Of a stretch of 64,000 nucleotides of DNA, positions 35,049 to 42,980 are shown in pieces; within the stretch, counting starts at the first letter, position 1, and the number at the start of each line of letters is the position of its first letter. Position numbers and translations under genes: made by a program. The stretch lies in contig NZ_BBZJ01000020.1 in NCBI RefSeq assembly GCF_001417775.1, forward strand, positions 248,001 to 312,000. The letters are read 5' to 3'. Source of the stretch: Streptomyces sp. TP-A0356 (GTDB lineage: Bacteria > Actinomycetota > Actinomycetes > Streptomycetales > Streptomycetaceae). The notes below the pieces were generated by a model, which had not been told where the DNA came from, did no database searches, and worked only from the letters and a program-made list of their open reading frames with translations.

Positions 35049-36565
35049 CCAGCACCTTGCAGCCGGCGCTCGCGAGGGCACAGAGGCGTCCGGGCCGGTG
35101 GCTCGCGCTGAGCGTCCTGGTGCTCGCTGTGCTGCTGGTGGCCGTCGACGCGACCGTCCTCGGTCTCGCCACCCCCTACATCAGCGAGGACCTGAACCCC
35201 TCGGGCACCCAGCTGCTGTGGATCGGAGACGTCTACTCGTTCGTCATCGCGGGTCTGCTCGTGTCCATGGGCAGCCTCGGCGACCGCATCGGTCGCAAGC
35301 GGATCCTGCTCGGCGGTGCCACGGCCTTCGGCGTGATATCCGTCCTCAACGCCTATGCGTCGACGCCGGAGACGATGATCCTGGCGCGGGCGCTGCTCGG
35401 TGTCGCGGGCGCGACCCTGATGCCCGCCACGCTCGCCCTGATCCGCAATCTCTTCCTCGACCCGCGCGAGCGCAGCCTCGCCGTCGGCATCTGGGGCGCC
35501 ACCGCCTCGGCCGGCACGGCGGTCGGCCCCATCGTCGGCGGCTTCCTGCTCGAACACTTCTGGTGGGGCTCGGTCTTCCTGATCAACCTGCCCGTCATGG
35601 TGGTCCTCGTGCTGGTCGGCGTCAGGACGCTGCCCGAGTCGCGCAATCCGAACCCCGGCCCGTGGGATTTGATCAGCGTCGTCCTGTCGCTCGTCGGCAT
35701 GGTCGCCATCGTGTACGCCGTCAAGGAGGCGGCCGCTCACGGATTCACCTGGTCGGCCGCGGCCACCGGTGTCCTCGGTGCCGCCGCGCTGTACGGCTTC
35801 GTGCGCCGGCAGCTGACGCTGCCGGTACCGCTGCTGGACATGCGGCTGTTCCGCCGCCGCGGCTTCAGCGGTGCGGTGCTCGCCGACCTGCTGACCGTCC
35901 TCGGCATGTCCGGGCTGGTCTTCTTCCTCTCCCAGTACCTGCAACTGGTCCAGGGCCGACGGCCGTTCGAGGCGGGCCTCGCCGAACTGCCCGCCGCCGT
36001 CGGCGCGGTGGTGGCGGGCATGGTCGCGGGTGCGGCGGCCCGGCGCTTCTCGGTGCGGGCGGTGGTCTCGGGTGGGCTCGCCGCGGTGGGACTGGCGCTG
36101 GCGGCCCTCACCCTGATCGACCGGTCCACCGGCTACCCGCTCATCGGGACCGCGCTGCTGGTCGTGGGTGTCGGCGCGGGACTGTCGTTCACGGTGACCG
36201 CGGACGTGATCCTCTCCAGCGTGCCCAAGGAACAGGCGGGCGCCGCCTCCGCGGTCTCCGAGACGGCGTACGAACTCGGCGCGGCCCTCGGTATCGCCCT
36301 GCTCGGCTCGATCGTGACCGGCGTCTACCGGGGCTTCAGGGGCCCGGCGGGCACCCCGGCCGCGGCGCACGAATCCCTGGGCGGCGCGGTCGAGGCGGCC
36401 TCGGCCATGCCGACGGCCACCGGCCAGGCCCTGGTGTCATCGGCCCGCGAGGCCTTCGTCGACGGCCTCACCCTCGCCACGGGCGCGGGCGCGGCGGTCC
36501 TGCTGGCCACGGCGGTGGCGTCGTGGTTCCTGCTGCGCGGCCAAAGGCTCGAGAGCGTCTCGTGA
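35045..36565 (+). CDS. MFS drug efflux transporter (DHA2, 14-TM type)
   Basis: A 506-residue proton antiporter of the 14-helix drug:H+ family. Seen are the first helix with VLLVAVDATVLGLATPYI (motif D1-like), motif A GSLGDRIGRKRILLGG, and motif C-like GATASAGTAVGPIVGGFLLE. It resembles SmvA/quaternary-ammonium pumps, but substrate cannot be assigned. Coupled to the TetR gene, whose ligand is probably a pump substrate. A tight terminator follows. Confidence 0.9.
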   Translation: MTSTLQPALARAQRRPGRWLALSVLVLAVLLVAVDATVLGLATPYISEDLNPSGTQLLWIGDVYSFVIAGLLVSMGSLGDRIGRKRILLGGATAFGVISVLNAYASTPETMILARALLGVAGATLMPATLALIRNLFLDPRERSLAVGIWGATASAGTAVGPIVGGFLLEHFWWGSVFLINLPVMVVLVLVGVRTLPESRNPNPGPWDLISVVLSLVGMVAIVYAVKEAAAHGFTWSAAATGVLGAAALYGFVRRQLTLPVPLLDMRLFRRRGFSGAVLADLLTVLGMSGLVFFLSQYLQLVQGRRPFEAGLAELPAAVGAVVAGMVAGAAARRFSVRAVVSGGLAAVGLALAALTLIDRSTGYPLIGTALLVVGVGAGLSFTVTADVILSSVPKEQAGAASAVSETAYELGAALGIALLGSIVTGVYRGFRGPAGTPAAAHESLGGAVEAASAMPTATGQALVSSAREAFVDGLTLATGAGAAVLLATAVASWFLLRGQRLESVS

Positions 36566-36576
36566 TCGGGGTCGGT

Positions 36577-36593
36577 GCGCCCCGCAGGGGCGC
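36577..36593 (+). terminator. Terminator after the MFS gene
   Basis: GCGCCCC-GCA-GGGGCGC, perfect 7-bp stem with triloop, 11 bp after the stop. Confidence 0.65.
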
Positions 36594-36657
36594 GGGGAAC
36601 CGCGTGGGCGATCACGGACGACCCGTACCCGACAACCGGCCGAACCCGCCGGAGGTG

Positions 36658-37329
36658 CTACGCGGCCTTCGCCTTGGTCGCGTACATGTCCACGTACTCC
36701 TGCCCCGACAACCGCATGACCTCCGTCATCACGGAGTCGGTCACCGCGCGCAGCACATAGCGGTCGCGGTCCATCCCCTCGTACCGGGAGAACTCCATCG
36801 CCTCACCGAAGCGAACGGTGACCCGCCCCGGGCGCGGCATGCCGCGCCCGCCCGGCTGCAGCTTGTCCGTGCCGATCATCGCGAACGGCACGACCGGGGC
36901 GCCGGTCATCAGGGTGAGGCGGGCGATGCCGGTGCGGCCGCGGTACAGACGCCCGTCGGGGGAGCGGGTGCCCTCCGGGTAGATGCCGAAGATCTTGCCC
37001 TCCTCCAGCACCCGGCGGCCGGTCATCAGCGCGGCCACGCCGCCGCTCGCGCCGTCCCGGTCCACCGGGATCATGCCCACGCCCGTGAAGAACCAGGCCA
37101 TCAGCCGGCCCTTGAAGCCCTTGCCGGTGACGTACTCGTCCTTGCCGATGAAGAACACCTGCCGCTTGGTCACCACCGGCAGCACGATCGAGTCGATGAA
37201 CGTCAGATGGTTGCCGGCCAGGATGACCGGACCGTCGGCCGGGATGTGCTCCGCGCCCTCCACCCGTGGGCGGAACATCAGGCGCATGATCGGTCCGAGC
37301 ACTGCCTTGATGAGCACGAAGCGGGACAA
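36658..37329 (-). CDS. 1-acyl-sn-glycerol-3-phosphate acyltransferase (PlsC-like)
   Basis: Acylates lysophosphatidate in phospholipid synthesis at the membrane. The 223-residue protein has the HX4D motif in GNHLTFIDSIVLPVV, the GVGMIPVDRD block, the substrate motif YPEGTRSPDGRLYRG and VPFAMIGT. I propose the TTG at 37329 (LSRFVLIKAVLGP) as start because GGAGG lies five bases upstream and homologues begin with SRFVLIKAV; an in-frame ATG at 37407 adds a non-conserved tail. Divergent from the glycerophosphodiesterase gene. Confidence 0.88.
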   Translation of the reverse strand: MSRFVLIKAVLGPIMRLMFRPRVEGAEHIPADGPVILAGNHLTFIDSIVLPVVTKRQVFFIGKDEYVTGKGFKGRLMAWFFTGVGMIPVDRDGASGGVAALMTGRRVLEEGKIFGIYPEGTRSPDGRLYRGRTGIARLTLMTGAPVVPFAMIGTDKLQPGGRGMPRPGRVTVRFGEAMEFSRYEGMDRDRYVLRAVTDSVMTEVMRLSGQEYVDMYATKAKAA

Positions 37330-37672
37330 CGGGCCCTCCGGTGTCAAGGGATTCGGTATGAGTCTGTGCAGGTGAGGACGATACTCGTGGCCCCCGGCGG
37401 ATCGCACATCGGGTCACCGAGTGGATACATGTCATTGACGAGTGTTTACCTGCGACGACCTCGTGTTGCACGTTCGTCATCCGCCGGACGGCTGTGACGG
37501 ACATCGCGCCCAGCCCATGACGGGCCGTCACTCCCCGAGTGTCCCGTGCGCCGTCACCCATGCATTCCGTAGGACGGACCACGTCCGCCGCGCGTTCCCG
37601 CGTACGTCTCCCGGCGGTCACCCGTACGCACCTACGATCAACCCGATTCGACAGGTGCGGCGGGAGGAACTC
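37330..37672. other. 343-bp divergent intergenic region
   Basis: Separates the acyltransferase and phosphodiesterase genes. Local A+T is higher near 37410-37460 (GGATACATGTCATTGACG, then TTTACC), where promoters for both may lie. GTTTACCTGCG is weakly like a PHO-box repeat but lacks a second good copy. No RNA gene or open frame is convincing. Confidence 0.4.
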
Positions 37673-38830
37673 ATGGCGACGCAGGAGTCGTACGAGCAGG
37701 GACGAGGGACGGGCCGGCGGGCGCTGCTCGGGGCCGCGGTGCTCGGCGCGGGCGGAGCGGTCCTCGGACTGCCCGGCACCGCGACGGCGGACGCGCGGCA
37801 GGGCGGACTCAAGAGCCTGCCCGTGCCGGCGATCATCGGGCACCGAGGGGCCAGTGGATACCGGCCGGAGCACACGTTCGGCTCCTACGACCTGGCGCTC
37901 GACCTCGGCGCCGACATCGTGGAGGCCGGTGACCTGGTCCCCACCAAGGACGGTCATCTCGTGTGCCGGCACGAGCCGGAGATCGGCGGCACCACCGACG
38001 TCGCCGATCACCCCGAGTTCGCCGGCCGCAGGACCACCAAGGTCCTGGACGGCGTCTCCACCACGGGCTGGTTCACCGAGGACTTCACCCTCGCCGAACT
38101 GAAGACCCTCCGCGCGATCGAGCGCATCCCCGCCACCCGCCAGCACAACACGATCTACAACGGCCGCTGGGAGATCCCCACCTTCGAAGAGGTGCTCCAC
38201 TGGCAGGACGAGCAGACCCGCAAGCGCGGCAAGCAGGTGTGGATCTACCCCGAGACCAAGCACCCCACCTACTTCCGCAAACAGGGCCTCGACATCGAGC
38301 AGTTGCTCGCCAAGAGCCTGCGCCGGCACGGCAAGGACAGGAAGAACTCGCCGGTCCTCATCCAGTCCTTCGAGCCGAGCAGCATCCAGCGTCTGAACAA
38401 GCTCGTCGGCAACCCACTCGTGGTGCTCCTGTCCGCCGCGAACACCCGCCCCTGGGACTTCGTCGAGGCGGGCGACCAGCGCACGGTCGCCGACCTCGTC
38501 ACGCCCAAGGGACTCAAGGAGATCGCGTCGTACGCGCAGGGCATCGGCCCGACTCTCGACCTGGTCATTCCGAAGGACGCGAACGGCAACCTCACCAAGC
38601 CGTCCACCCTCGTCGCCGACGCGCACGCCGCGGGCCTGATCCTGACCCCGTACACCATGCGCGACGAGAACACGTTCCTGCCGACGAACTTCCGGAAGGG
38701 CACGGACCCGGCGGCGTACGGGGACGTCTTCGGCGCCTTCAAGGCGTACTTCGCCACCGGTATCGACGGTGTCTTCACCGACAACGCCGACACCGGAGTA
38801 CTCGCCCGCGAGGACTTCCTGCGCCGCTGA
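37673..38830 (+). CDS. Secreted glycerophosphodiester phosphodiesterase
   Basis: Hydrolyses glycerophosphodiesters to glycerol-3-phosphate and alcohol, supplying phosphate and carbon outside the cell. The 385-residue protein has a twin-arginine signal (GRRALLGAAVLGAGGAVLGL ... ATADA), then the GDPD barrel: IIGHRGASGYRPEHTFGSY (catalytic His and Arg), GADIVEAGDLVPTKDGHLV with the metal/acid residues, and a second His in CRHEPEIGG. IYPETKHPTYF and FTDNADTGV are also typical. ATG 37673 follows GGGAGGAAC. A strong terminator follows. Confidence 0.92.
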   Translation: MATQESYEQGRGTGRRALLGAAVLGAGGAVLGLPGTATADARQGGLKSLPVPAIIGHRGASGYRPEHTFGSYDLALDLGADIVEAGDLVPTKDGHLVCRHEPEIGGTTDVADHPEFAGRRTTKVLDGVSTTGWFTEDFTLAELKTLRAIERIPATRQHNTIYNGRWEIPTFEEVLHWQDEQTRKRGKQVWIYPETKHPTYFRKQGLDIEQLLAKSLRRHGKDRKNSPVLIQSFEPSSIQRLNKLVGNPLVVLLSAANTRPWDFVEAGDQRTVADLVTPKGLKEIASYAQGIGPTLDLVIPKDANGNLTKPSTLVADAHAAGLILTPYTMRDENTFLPTNFRKGTDPAAYGDVFGAFKAYFATGIDGVFTDNADTGVLAREDFLRR

Positions 38831-38871
38831 GGTCAACCGCCGACGTACAGACCCCGATTCGGGTGACTTTC

Positions 38872-38903
38872 GGCCGCCCCGGCAACCCATTGCCGGGGCG
38901 GCC
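38872..38903 (+). terminator. Terminator after the glycerophosphodiesterase gene
   Basis: GGCCGCCCCGGCAA (38872-38885) and TTGCCGGGGCGGCC (38890-38903) form a perfect 14-bp stem with a 4-base loop, 42 bp after the stop. Confidence 0.8.
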
Positions 38904-38917
38904 GCGTCAGGCCGCAT

Positions 38918-39424
38918 ATGACCCACGAGATGCTCGCGGCCCTGTGTCCGCTGCTCGCGGCCGAAGCCTCGGCGGAGGCATATGCGTGCGGGATGGAGTC
39001 GAACGACCTGGAACAGGCGGTGTGGCTACGGTTCCTGGAGCGGCTGGAGGTGGACCGACCCCTCGTCGATCCGCAGGGTTGGCTGCGCCGGGCCGTCCGT
39101 TCCGAGGCGCGCCGCGGGCGCCGCGCCGCTCGCCGCGAACTGCCGTACGGCACCGAGCCCGCCGACGACATCGGGCCCGATCCCGAGCAGCAGGCCCTGA
39201 TGGCCGCCCGCCGCCGGGCACTGCACGCCGCCGTGCGCCGCCTGCCCGGCCGCTGCCCCCGTCTGATGGCGGCGCTGCTGTCCCCGCAGGATCTGACCTA
39301 CCGGGAAATCGCAGGGGAGTTGGGTATCTCACAGGGCAGTCTCGGCCCGGAACGCTCCAAATGCCTGGGATGTCTACGGCGATTGCTCGCGGCGGAGGTT
39401 GCGGCCTCCGAACCGCGGGGATAG
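38918..39424 (+). CDS. Sigma-70-like (ECF-type) factor
   Basis: A 168-residue protein resembling a short RNA polymerase sigma factor. ESNDLEQAVWLRFLERLEV and PQGWLRRAVRSEARRGRRAA correspond to region 2, and LTYREIAGELGISQGSLG with ERSKCLGCLRRLLAAEV to region 4 (HTH). Region 2 is divergent: it lacks the usual DLVQETFLR wording, so activity as a real sigma is not certain. No anti-sigma gene is adjacent. The ATG lies 15 bp after the preceding terminator, with no strong ribosome site. Confidence 0.75.
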   Translation: MTHEMLAALCPLLAAEASAEAYACGMESNDLEQAVWLRFLERLEVDRPLVDPQGWLRRAVRSEARRGRRAARRELPYGTEPADDIGPDPEQQALMAARRRALHAAVRRLPGRCPRLMAALLSPQDLTYREIAGELGISQGSLGPERSKCLGCLRRLLAAEVAASEPRG

Positions 39425-39469
39425 GAGTGAGGGACGACCGGCGATCAGGTGAGCGGGAGGCGTGCGCAC

Positions 39470-39973
39470 ATGGGCATGAGCGTGACCATCTCTGTGGCGA
39501 CCGAGCAGGACGCCGAGCAGATCTTCAGGCTGCAGTACCTCTGCTTCCAGAGCGAAGCCGCGCTCTACGGCAACTACCGCATCGACCCGCTCGTCCAGAG
39601 TCTGGACTCGGTCCGCCAAGAGGTCGCCACCGACTGTGTCTTCGTGGCGCGGCTGGGCGACGAGGTGGTCGGCTCGGTGCGCGGCAGCGTGACCGAGGAC
39701 GGCCCGGCGTCCATCGGCAAGCTCTGCGTGCACCCGCGGCTGCAGGGCCACGGCATCGGCGCCCGGTTGCTGCGCGCGGCCGAGACGGCGCTGGTCGAGG
39801 AGCGCGGCGCGAAGAAGTTCCGCCTCAGCGCGGGCCACCGCAGCGAGGGCAACCTCCGTCTGTACCGCCGCGTCGGCTACGAGACGGTCGGCACGTCCCA
39901 GGGCGACGACGGCGTGCCGATGATCGTCCTGGAGAAGAACGTCACGGCGGGCTCGTACGCGACGACGGCGTAG
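39470..39973 (+). CDS. GNAT-family N-acetyltransferase
   Basis: A 167-residue acetyltransferase: EQDAEQIFRLQYLCFQSEA, VFVARLGDEVVGSVRGSV, IGKLCVHPRLQGHGIGARLL (acetyl-CoA loop Q/GxGxG) and EGNLRLYRRVGYETVG. Start at ATG 39470 (MGMSVT) with GGGAGG nine bases upstream; ATG 39476 or GTG 39449 are alternatives. Substrate unknown. Confidence 0.88.
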   Translation: MGMSVTISVATEQDAEQIFRLQYLCFQSEAALYGNYRIDPLVQSLDSVRQEVATDCVFVARLGDEVVGSVRGSVTEDGPASIGKLCVHPRLQGHGIGARLLRAAETALVEERGAKKFRLSAGHRSEGNLRLYRRVGYETVGTSQGDDGVPMIVLEKNVTAGSYATTA

Positions 39974-39980
39974 GGAGAAC

Positions 39981-39998
39981 GCGCCCCGCAAGGGGCGC
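39981..39998 (+). terminator. Terminator after the GNAT gene
   Basis: GCGCCCC-GCAA-GGGGCGC, perfect 7-bp stem with tetraloop, 8 bp after the stop; it may serve both converging genes. Confidence 0.65.
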
Positions 39999-40036
39999 GC
40001 CCGGCCGAGGCGAGCGGCAGGCAGCGCGCAACGACC

Positions 40037-40468
40037 TCAGGCCGCGTCCCCCCGGCGCGCGGATGCCTTCCGCAACCAGTACATGGCGGACAACGGCAGC
40101 AGCACCGGAATGAAGACGTACCCCATGCCGTAGTCCGACCACACGGTCGCGTCCGGAAACGCGGACGGCTCGACCAGCGTCCACGTGCCCACGGTCAGCA
40201 CACCCACCAGCTCCGCCGCGCAGCACACGAGCGCCGCCCTGCGCGCCGTCTCGCCGCCGCGGACCAGGGAGTAGGTGATGAATCCGTAGACGACACCGGC
40301 GACCGCGGACAGGGAGTACGCCAGCGGAGCCCTGTCGAACTGCGTCGAGATCTGCACGACCGAGCGCGACACCGCTCCGACCACCATCACGCCGTACAGC
40401 CAGACGAGCAGCATGCCGGGCCCGCTGATGAGCCGTGCCTTCGCCGGCCGCTCCTGCGTGGCCGTCAT
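40037..40468 (-). CDS. Four-helix integral membrane protein of unknown function
   Basis: A 143-residue protein with about four hydrophobic helices (GMLLVWLYGVMVVGAV, LAYSLSAVAGVVYGFITYSL, ALVCCAAELVGVLTVGTWTL, YVFIPVLLPLSAMYWL) and a basic C-terminus. ATG 40468 follows GGGGAGGCTGAG. It starts one base after the stop of another small membrane protein gene, so they form a two-gene operon. A widespread but uncharacterised streptomycete type, from memory. Confidence 0.75.
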   Translation of the reverse strand: MTATQERPAKARLISGPGMLLVWLYGVMVVGAVSRSVVQISTQFDRAPLAYSLSAVAGVVYGFITYSLVRGGETARRAALVCCAAELVGVLTVGTWTLVEPSAFPDATVWSDYGMGYVFIPVLLPLSAMYWLRKASARRGDAA

Positions 40469-40469
40469 C

Positions 40470-40829
40470 TCAGCCTCCCCAGATGTCATAGAGCCGCACC
40501 TCCAGCACGGCGAGGACCACACCGCCGGCCGCGACCGTCACGGAACCCCATCGTGTGCGCTCCGCCAGCGACATGAAACCCGACGCCGGGATGCACGCGA
40601 AGGCGCCGAGCAGATACGCCACGAAGATGGTCGTGCCCTGCGCCGGCTTCTCGCCCCGTGCCAGCTGGACGATGCCGACGACCAGCTGCACCACGGCCAG
40701 CAGCGTCACCACTGCCATGCCGATGAAGTGCCAGTCCTTCGTGGGCTGATCACGGTGGGCCGCCCAACCGCACCACGCGGCGAGCAGCAGCGCGGCGACA
40801 CCGGTCGCCAGCGTCAGGGCATCAAGCAT
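40470..40829 (-). CDS. Small integral membrane protein of unknown function
   Basis: A 119-residue protein with about four helices (LATGVAALLLAAWCGWAAH, GMAVVTLLAVVQLVVGIVQL, TIFVAYLLGAFACIPASGFM, SVTVAAGGVVLAVLEVRL). Co-transcribed with the next membrane protein gene (stop and start separated by one base); the two may form a complex. No enzymatic motif. Confidence 0.75.
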   Translation of the reverse strand: MLDALTLATGVAALLLAAWCGWAAHRDQPTKDWHFIGMAVVTLLAVVQLVVGIVQLARGEKPAQGTTIFVAYLLGAFACIPASGFMSLAERTRWGSVTVAAGGVVLAVLEVRLYDIWGG

Positions 40830-40899
40830 GCCGTGACCCTATTACGGGCCAAACGCCCCGATGCGATCGGCCCCGGCCCGTCCCCGTAGGGTCGAGGGC

Positions 40900-41550
40900 A
40901 TGGAGATCCACGCCGACGCCCTGCTGTTCGACAACGATGGAACGCTCGTCTCATCCCTTGAGTCGGTCCGCCGGTGCTGGACGCGATGGGCGCATGAGTA
41001 CGGGATCAGCGCGCAGGAGTTCGGGCGCATCGAACTGCACGGCCGTCCGGCCGCCGAGATAGCCGCCGACCTGCTGCCGGCCGAGGTCGTGGCGGAGGCC
41101 GTCGCGCGCATCGAGCGGCTGGAGGTCGAGGACGTGCCGGGCGGGGGCGTCCACCTGCTGCCGGGCACCCGGGAGTTCCTGGACGCGCTGCCGTCCGACC
41201 GCTGGGCCGTCGTCACCTCCGCCACGCGGCGCCTGGCCGAGGCCCGGCTGGAGGCGGTCGGCGTCCGGCCCAAGATCCTGGTCACCGCCGACGACGTCAC
41301 CCGAGGCAAGCCGGACCCCGAGCCCTATCTCCTCGCCGCCCGGGAACTGGGCGTCGAGCCGTCCCGCTGCGTCGTGTTCGAGGACGCGCCCGCCGGCCTC
41401 GCGGCCGGCCGTGCCGCCGGAATGACCACCGTGGCGTTGGCCACAACCCACCGGGCCCAGGAACTGGACGCCGACCTGGTGGTGAAGGACCTCTCGGCCT
41501 TGTGCGCCCTGGTCACCGGCAGCGCCGTGGAGATCTCCGTCCGCGCCTGA
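40900..41550 (+). CDS. HAD-superfamily phosphatase
   Basis: A 216-residue haloacid-dehalogenase-type hydrolase, probably acting on a sugar phosphate. Motif I is FDNDGTLVSS (nucleophile Asp and general-acid Asp), motif II WAVVTSATRR, motif III Lys in RGKPDPEPYLLAARELGV, motif IV VVFEDAPAGLAAGRAAG. The cap between motifs I and II is the small helical type of the beta-phosphoglucomutase/Gph group. ATG 40900 follows GTCGAGGGC; upstream in-frame codons are unlikely. Followed by a strong terminator. Confidence 0.9.
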   Translation: MEIHADALLFDNDGTLVSSLESVRRCWTRWAHEYGISAQEFGRIELHGRPAAEIAADLLPAEVVAEAVARIERLEVEDVPGGGVHLLPGTREFLDALPSDRWAVVTSATRRLAEARLEAVGVRPKILVTADDVTRGKPDPEPYLLAARELGVEPSRCVVFEDAPAGLAAGRAAGMTTVALATTHRAQELDADLVVKDLSALCALVTGSAVEISVRA

Positions 41551-41557
41551 ATGCCGT

Positions 41558-41588
41558 CCACGGCTGTCCGCTATTCGGACAGCCATGG
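41558..41588 (+). terminator. Terminator after the HAD gene
   Basis: GGCTGTCCG-CTATT-CGGACAGCC (41562-41584) is a perfect 9-bp stem, extended by CCA/TGG outside, directly after the stop and before the met leader. Confidence 0.75.
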
Positions 41589-41623
41589 CAGGCCCCGGCT
41601 GTGTGTCTGCTTTACTTGCACCC

Positions 41624-41710
41624 ATGACCACGACGAGCAACCGCGCCCTTGCGACCGAGGCGACCATGACGCCCGGTGCTCGTTGTCTGTGTCGAATGTG
41701 CGCCTGCTAG
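41624..41710 (+). CDS. Polycysteine leader peptide of the met transporter operon
   Basis: A 28-codon frame whose last eight residues are CLCRMCAC: four Cys codons (TGT, TGT, TGC, TGC) immediately before TAG. It lies 235 bp upstream of metN. TACTTG (41613-41618) five bases before its ATG is a -10 candidate, so it is probably translated from a leaderless transcript. Polycysteine leader frames acting as cysteine-responsive attenuators are known in mycobacteria; here ribosome pausing at Cys codons when Cys-tRNA is scarce would alter folding of the downstream hairpins and so expression of metNIQ. It could also start at the internal ATG (41666). Confidence 0.75.
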   Translation: MTTTSNRALATEATMTPGARCLCRMCAC

Positions 41711-41733
41711 AGGGCCCCCGCACCACCTTGAGC

Positions 41734-41860
41734 CTCGCGCCCCGAAGCGAGACCGCCGTGGCGTGTCCGTACGACTGCGTCGTACGGACTGAGCCTCCCC
41801 CACTGCCGGAACGGCGCGGGGGATCCCCATCGCGCACATGTTCTCCCCGGTTCCATCGCC
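41734..41860 (+). promoter_or_regulatory. Structured RNA leader between leader peptide and metN
   Basis: Three hairpins can be drawn: CTCGC...GCGAG (41734-41751), GTCCGTACGAC-TGC-GTCGTACGGAC (41765-41789, perfect 11-bp stem), and CCCCC...GGGGG (about 41796-41824). They are well placed to act as attenuator/anti-terminator responding to translation of the Cys-rich peptide. I see no SAM-riboswitch core in it. Confidence 0.5.
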
Positions 41861-41945
41861 CAGCGAGAACCGTGCCGCGTCCCCATGCACGCACCCGTGC
41901 CCGGCGCACACCCACGCCCTGCACTCGACAGTGACGGAAACCCCA

Positions 41946-42980
41946 GTGATCACCACATCGGGCCTGACCAAGGTCTACCGCTCGCGCGGCCGCGAGGTGA
42001 CCGCCCTCGACGGCGTCGACCTGCACGTACGCGAGGGCGAGGTGTACGGCGTCATCGGCCAGTCCGGCGCCGGCAAGTCCTCGCTCATCCGCTGCGTCAA
42101 CCTCCTGGAGCGCCCCACCGCCGGCACGGTCACCGTGGCCGGCCAGGACCTCACCGCGCTCGCCGGCCGCGGACCGCGCGCCGGCCGGGAGCTGCGGCAG
42201 GCGCGCAGCCGTATCGGCATGGTCTTCCAGCACTTCAACCTGCTGTCCTCGCGTACCGTCCAGGACAACGTCGAGCTGCCGCTGGAGATCCTCGGCACTT
42301 CCGGGAAGGAACGTTCCCGCAGGGCGCTGGAACTTCTCGATCTCGTCGGCCTCGCCGACAAGGCCAAGGCCTACCCGGCCCAGCTCTCCGGCGGCCAGAA
42401 GCAGCGCGTCGGCATCGCCCGCGCTCTCGCCGGCGACCCCAAGGTGCTGCTCTCCGACGAGGCGACCAGCGCCCTCGACCCGGAGACCACCCGCTCCATC
42501 CTTCAGCTGCTGCGTGACCTGAACCGGCAGCTCGGGCTGACCGTCCTGCTCATCACGCACGAGATGGACGTCGTCAAGAGCATCTGCGACTCGGCCGCCC
42601 TCATGGAGAAGGGCCGCATCGTCGAGTCCGGCACCGTCAGCGAGCTCCTGGCGACCCCCGGCTCCGAACTGGCCGCCGCGCTCTTCCCCGTCAGCGGCGA
42701 TGCCTCCGGCGACGACCGCACCGTCGTCGATGTCACCTTCCACGGCGACGCCGCGACCCAGCCCGTCATCTCACAGCTCGCGCGCACCTACAACATCGAC
42801 ATCTCGATCCTCGGCGCCGCGATGGACACCGTCGGCGGCAAGCAGGTCGGCCGCATGCGCATCGAACTGCCCGGCCGCTACGAGGAGAACGTCGTGCCGA
42901 TCGGCTTCCTGCGGGAGAAGGGCCTCCAGATCGACGTCCTCGGTCAGGAGCCCGCGCTGGTGAAGGCAGGTGCCAAGTGA
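41946..42980 (+). CDS. metN: Methionine ABC transporter ATP-binding protein
   Basis: ATPase of the MetNIQ importer for methionine and derivatives. The 344-residue protein has Walker A GQSGAGKSS, signature LSGGQKQRVGIARAL, Walker B VLLSDEATSALDPE, and a C-terminal NIL domain (about 265-340, TFHGDAATQPVISQLART) that binds methionine for trans-inhibition. GTG 41946 (MITTSGLTKVYRS) agrees with the family start; GTG 41931 is an alternative. Stop overlaps the metI GTG (GTGA). Confidence 0.93.
   Translation: MITTSGLTKVYRSRGREVTALDGVDLHVREGEVYGVIGQSGAGKSSLIRCVNLLERPTAGTVTVAGQDLTALAGRGPRAGRELRQARSRIGMVFQHFNLLSSRTVQDNVELPLEILGTSGKERSRRALELLDLVGLADKAKAYPAQLSGGQKQRVGIARALAGDPKVLLSDEATSALDPETTRSILQLLRDLNRQLGLTVLLITHEMDVVKSICDSAALMEKGRIVESGTVSELLATPGSELAAALFPVSGDASGDDRTVVDVTFHGDAATQPVISQLARTYNIDISILGAAMDTVGGKQVGRMRIELPGRYEENVVPIGFLREKGLQIDVLGQEPALVKAGAK

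Noticed and set aside
37410..37480. PHO boxes upstream of the glycerophosphodiesterase gene
   Set aside because: GTTTACCTGCG resembles one 11-bp PHO repeat, but the adjoining 11-mers do not match, so a tandem PHO box is not supported.
38918..39424. Calling the sigma-like protein a confirmed ECF sigma with an anti-sigma partner
   Set aside because: Region 2 is divergent and no anti-sigma or zinc-binding anti-sigma gene is adjacent; the next gene is a GNAT.
41734..41945. SAM riboswitch upstream of metN
   Set aside because: The region is structured but I cannot find the conserved cores of SAM-I, SAM-II or SAM-IV; the Cys-rich leader peptide explains the arrangement better.
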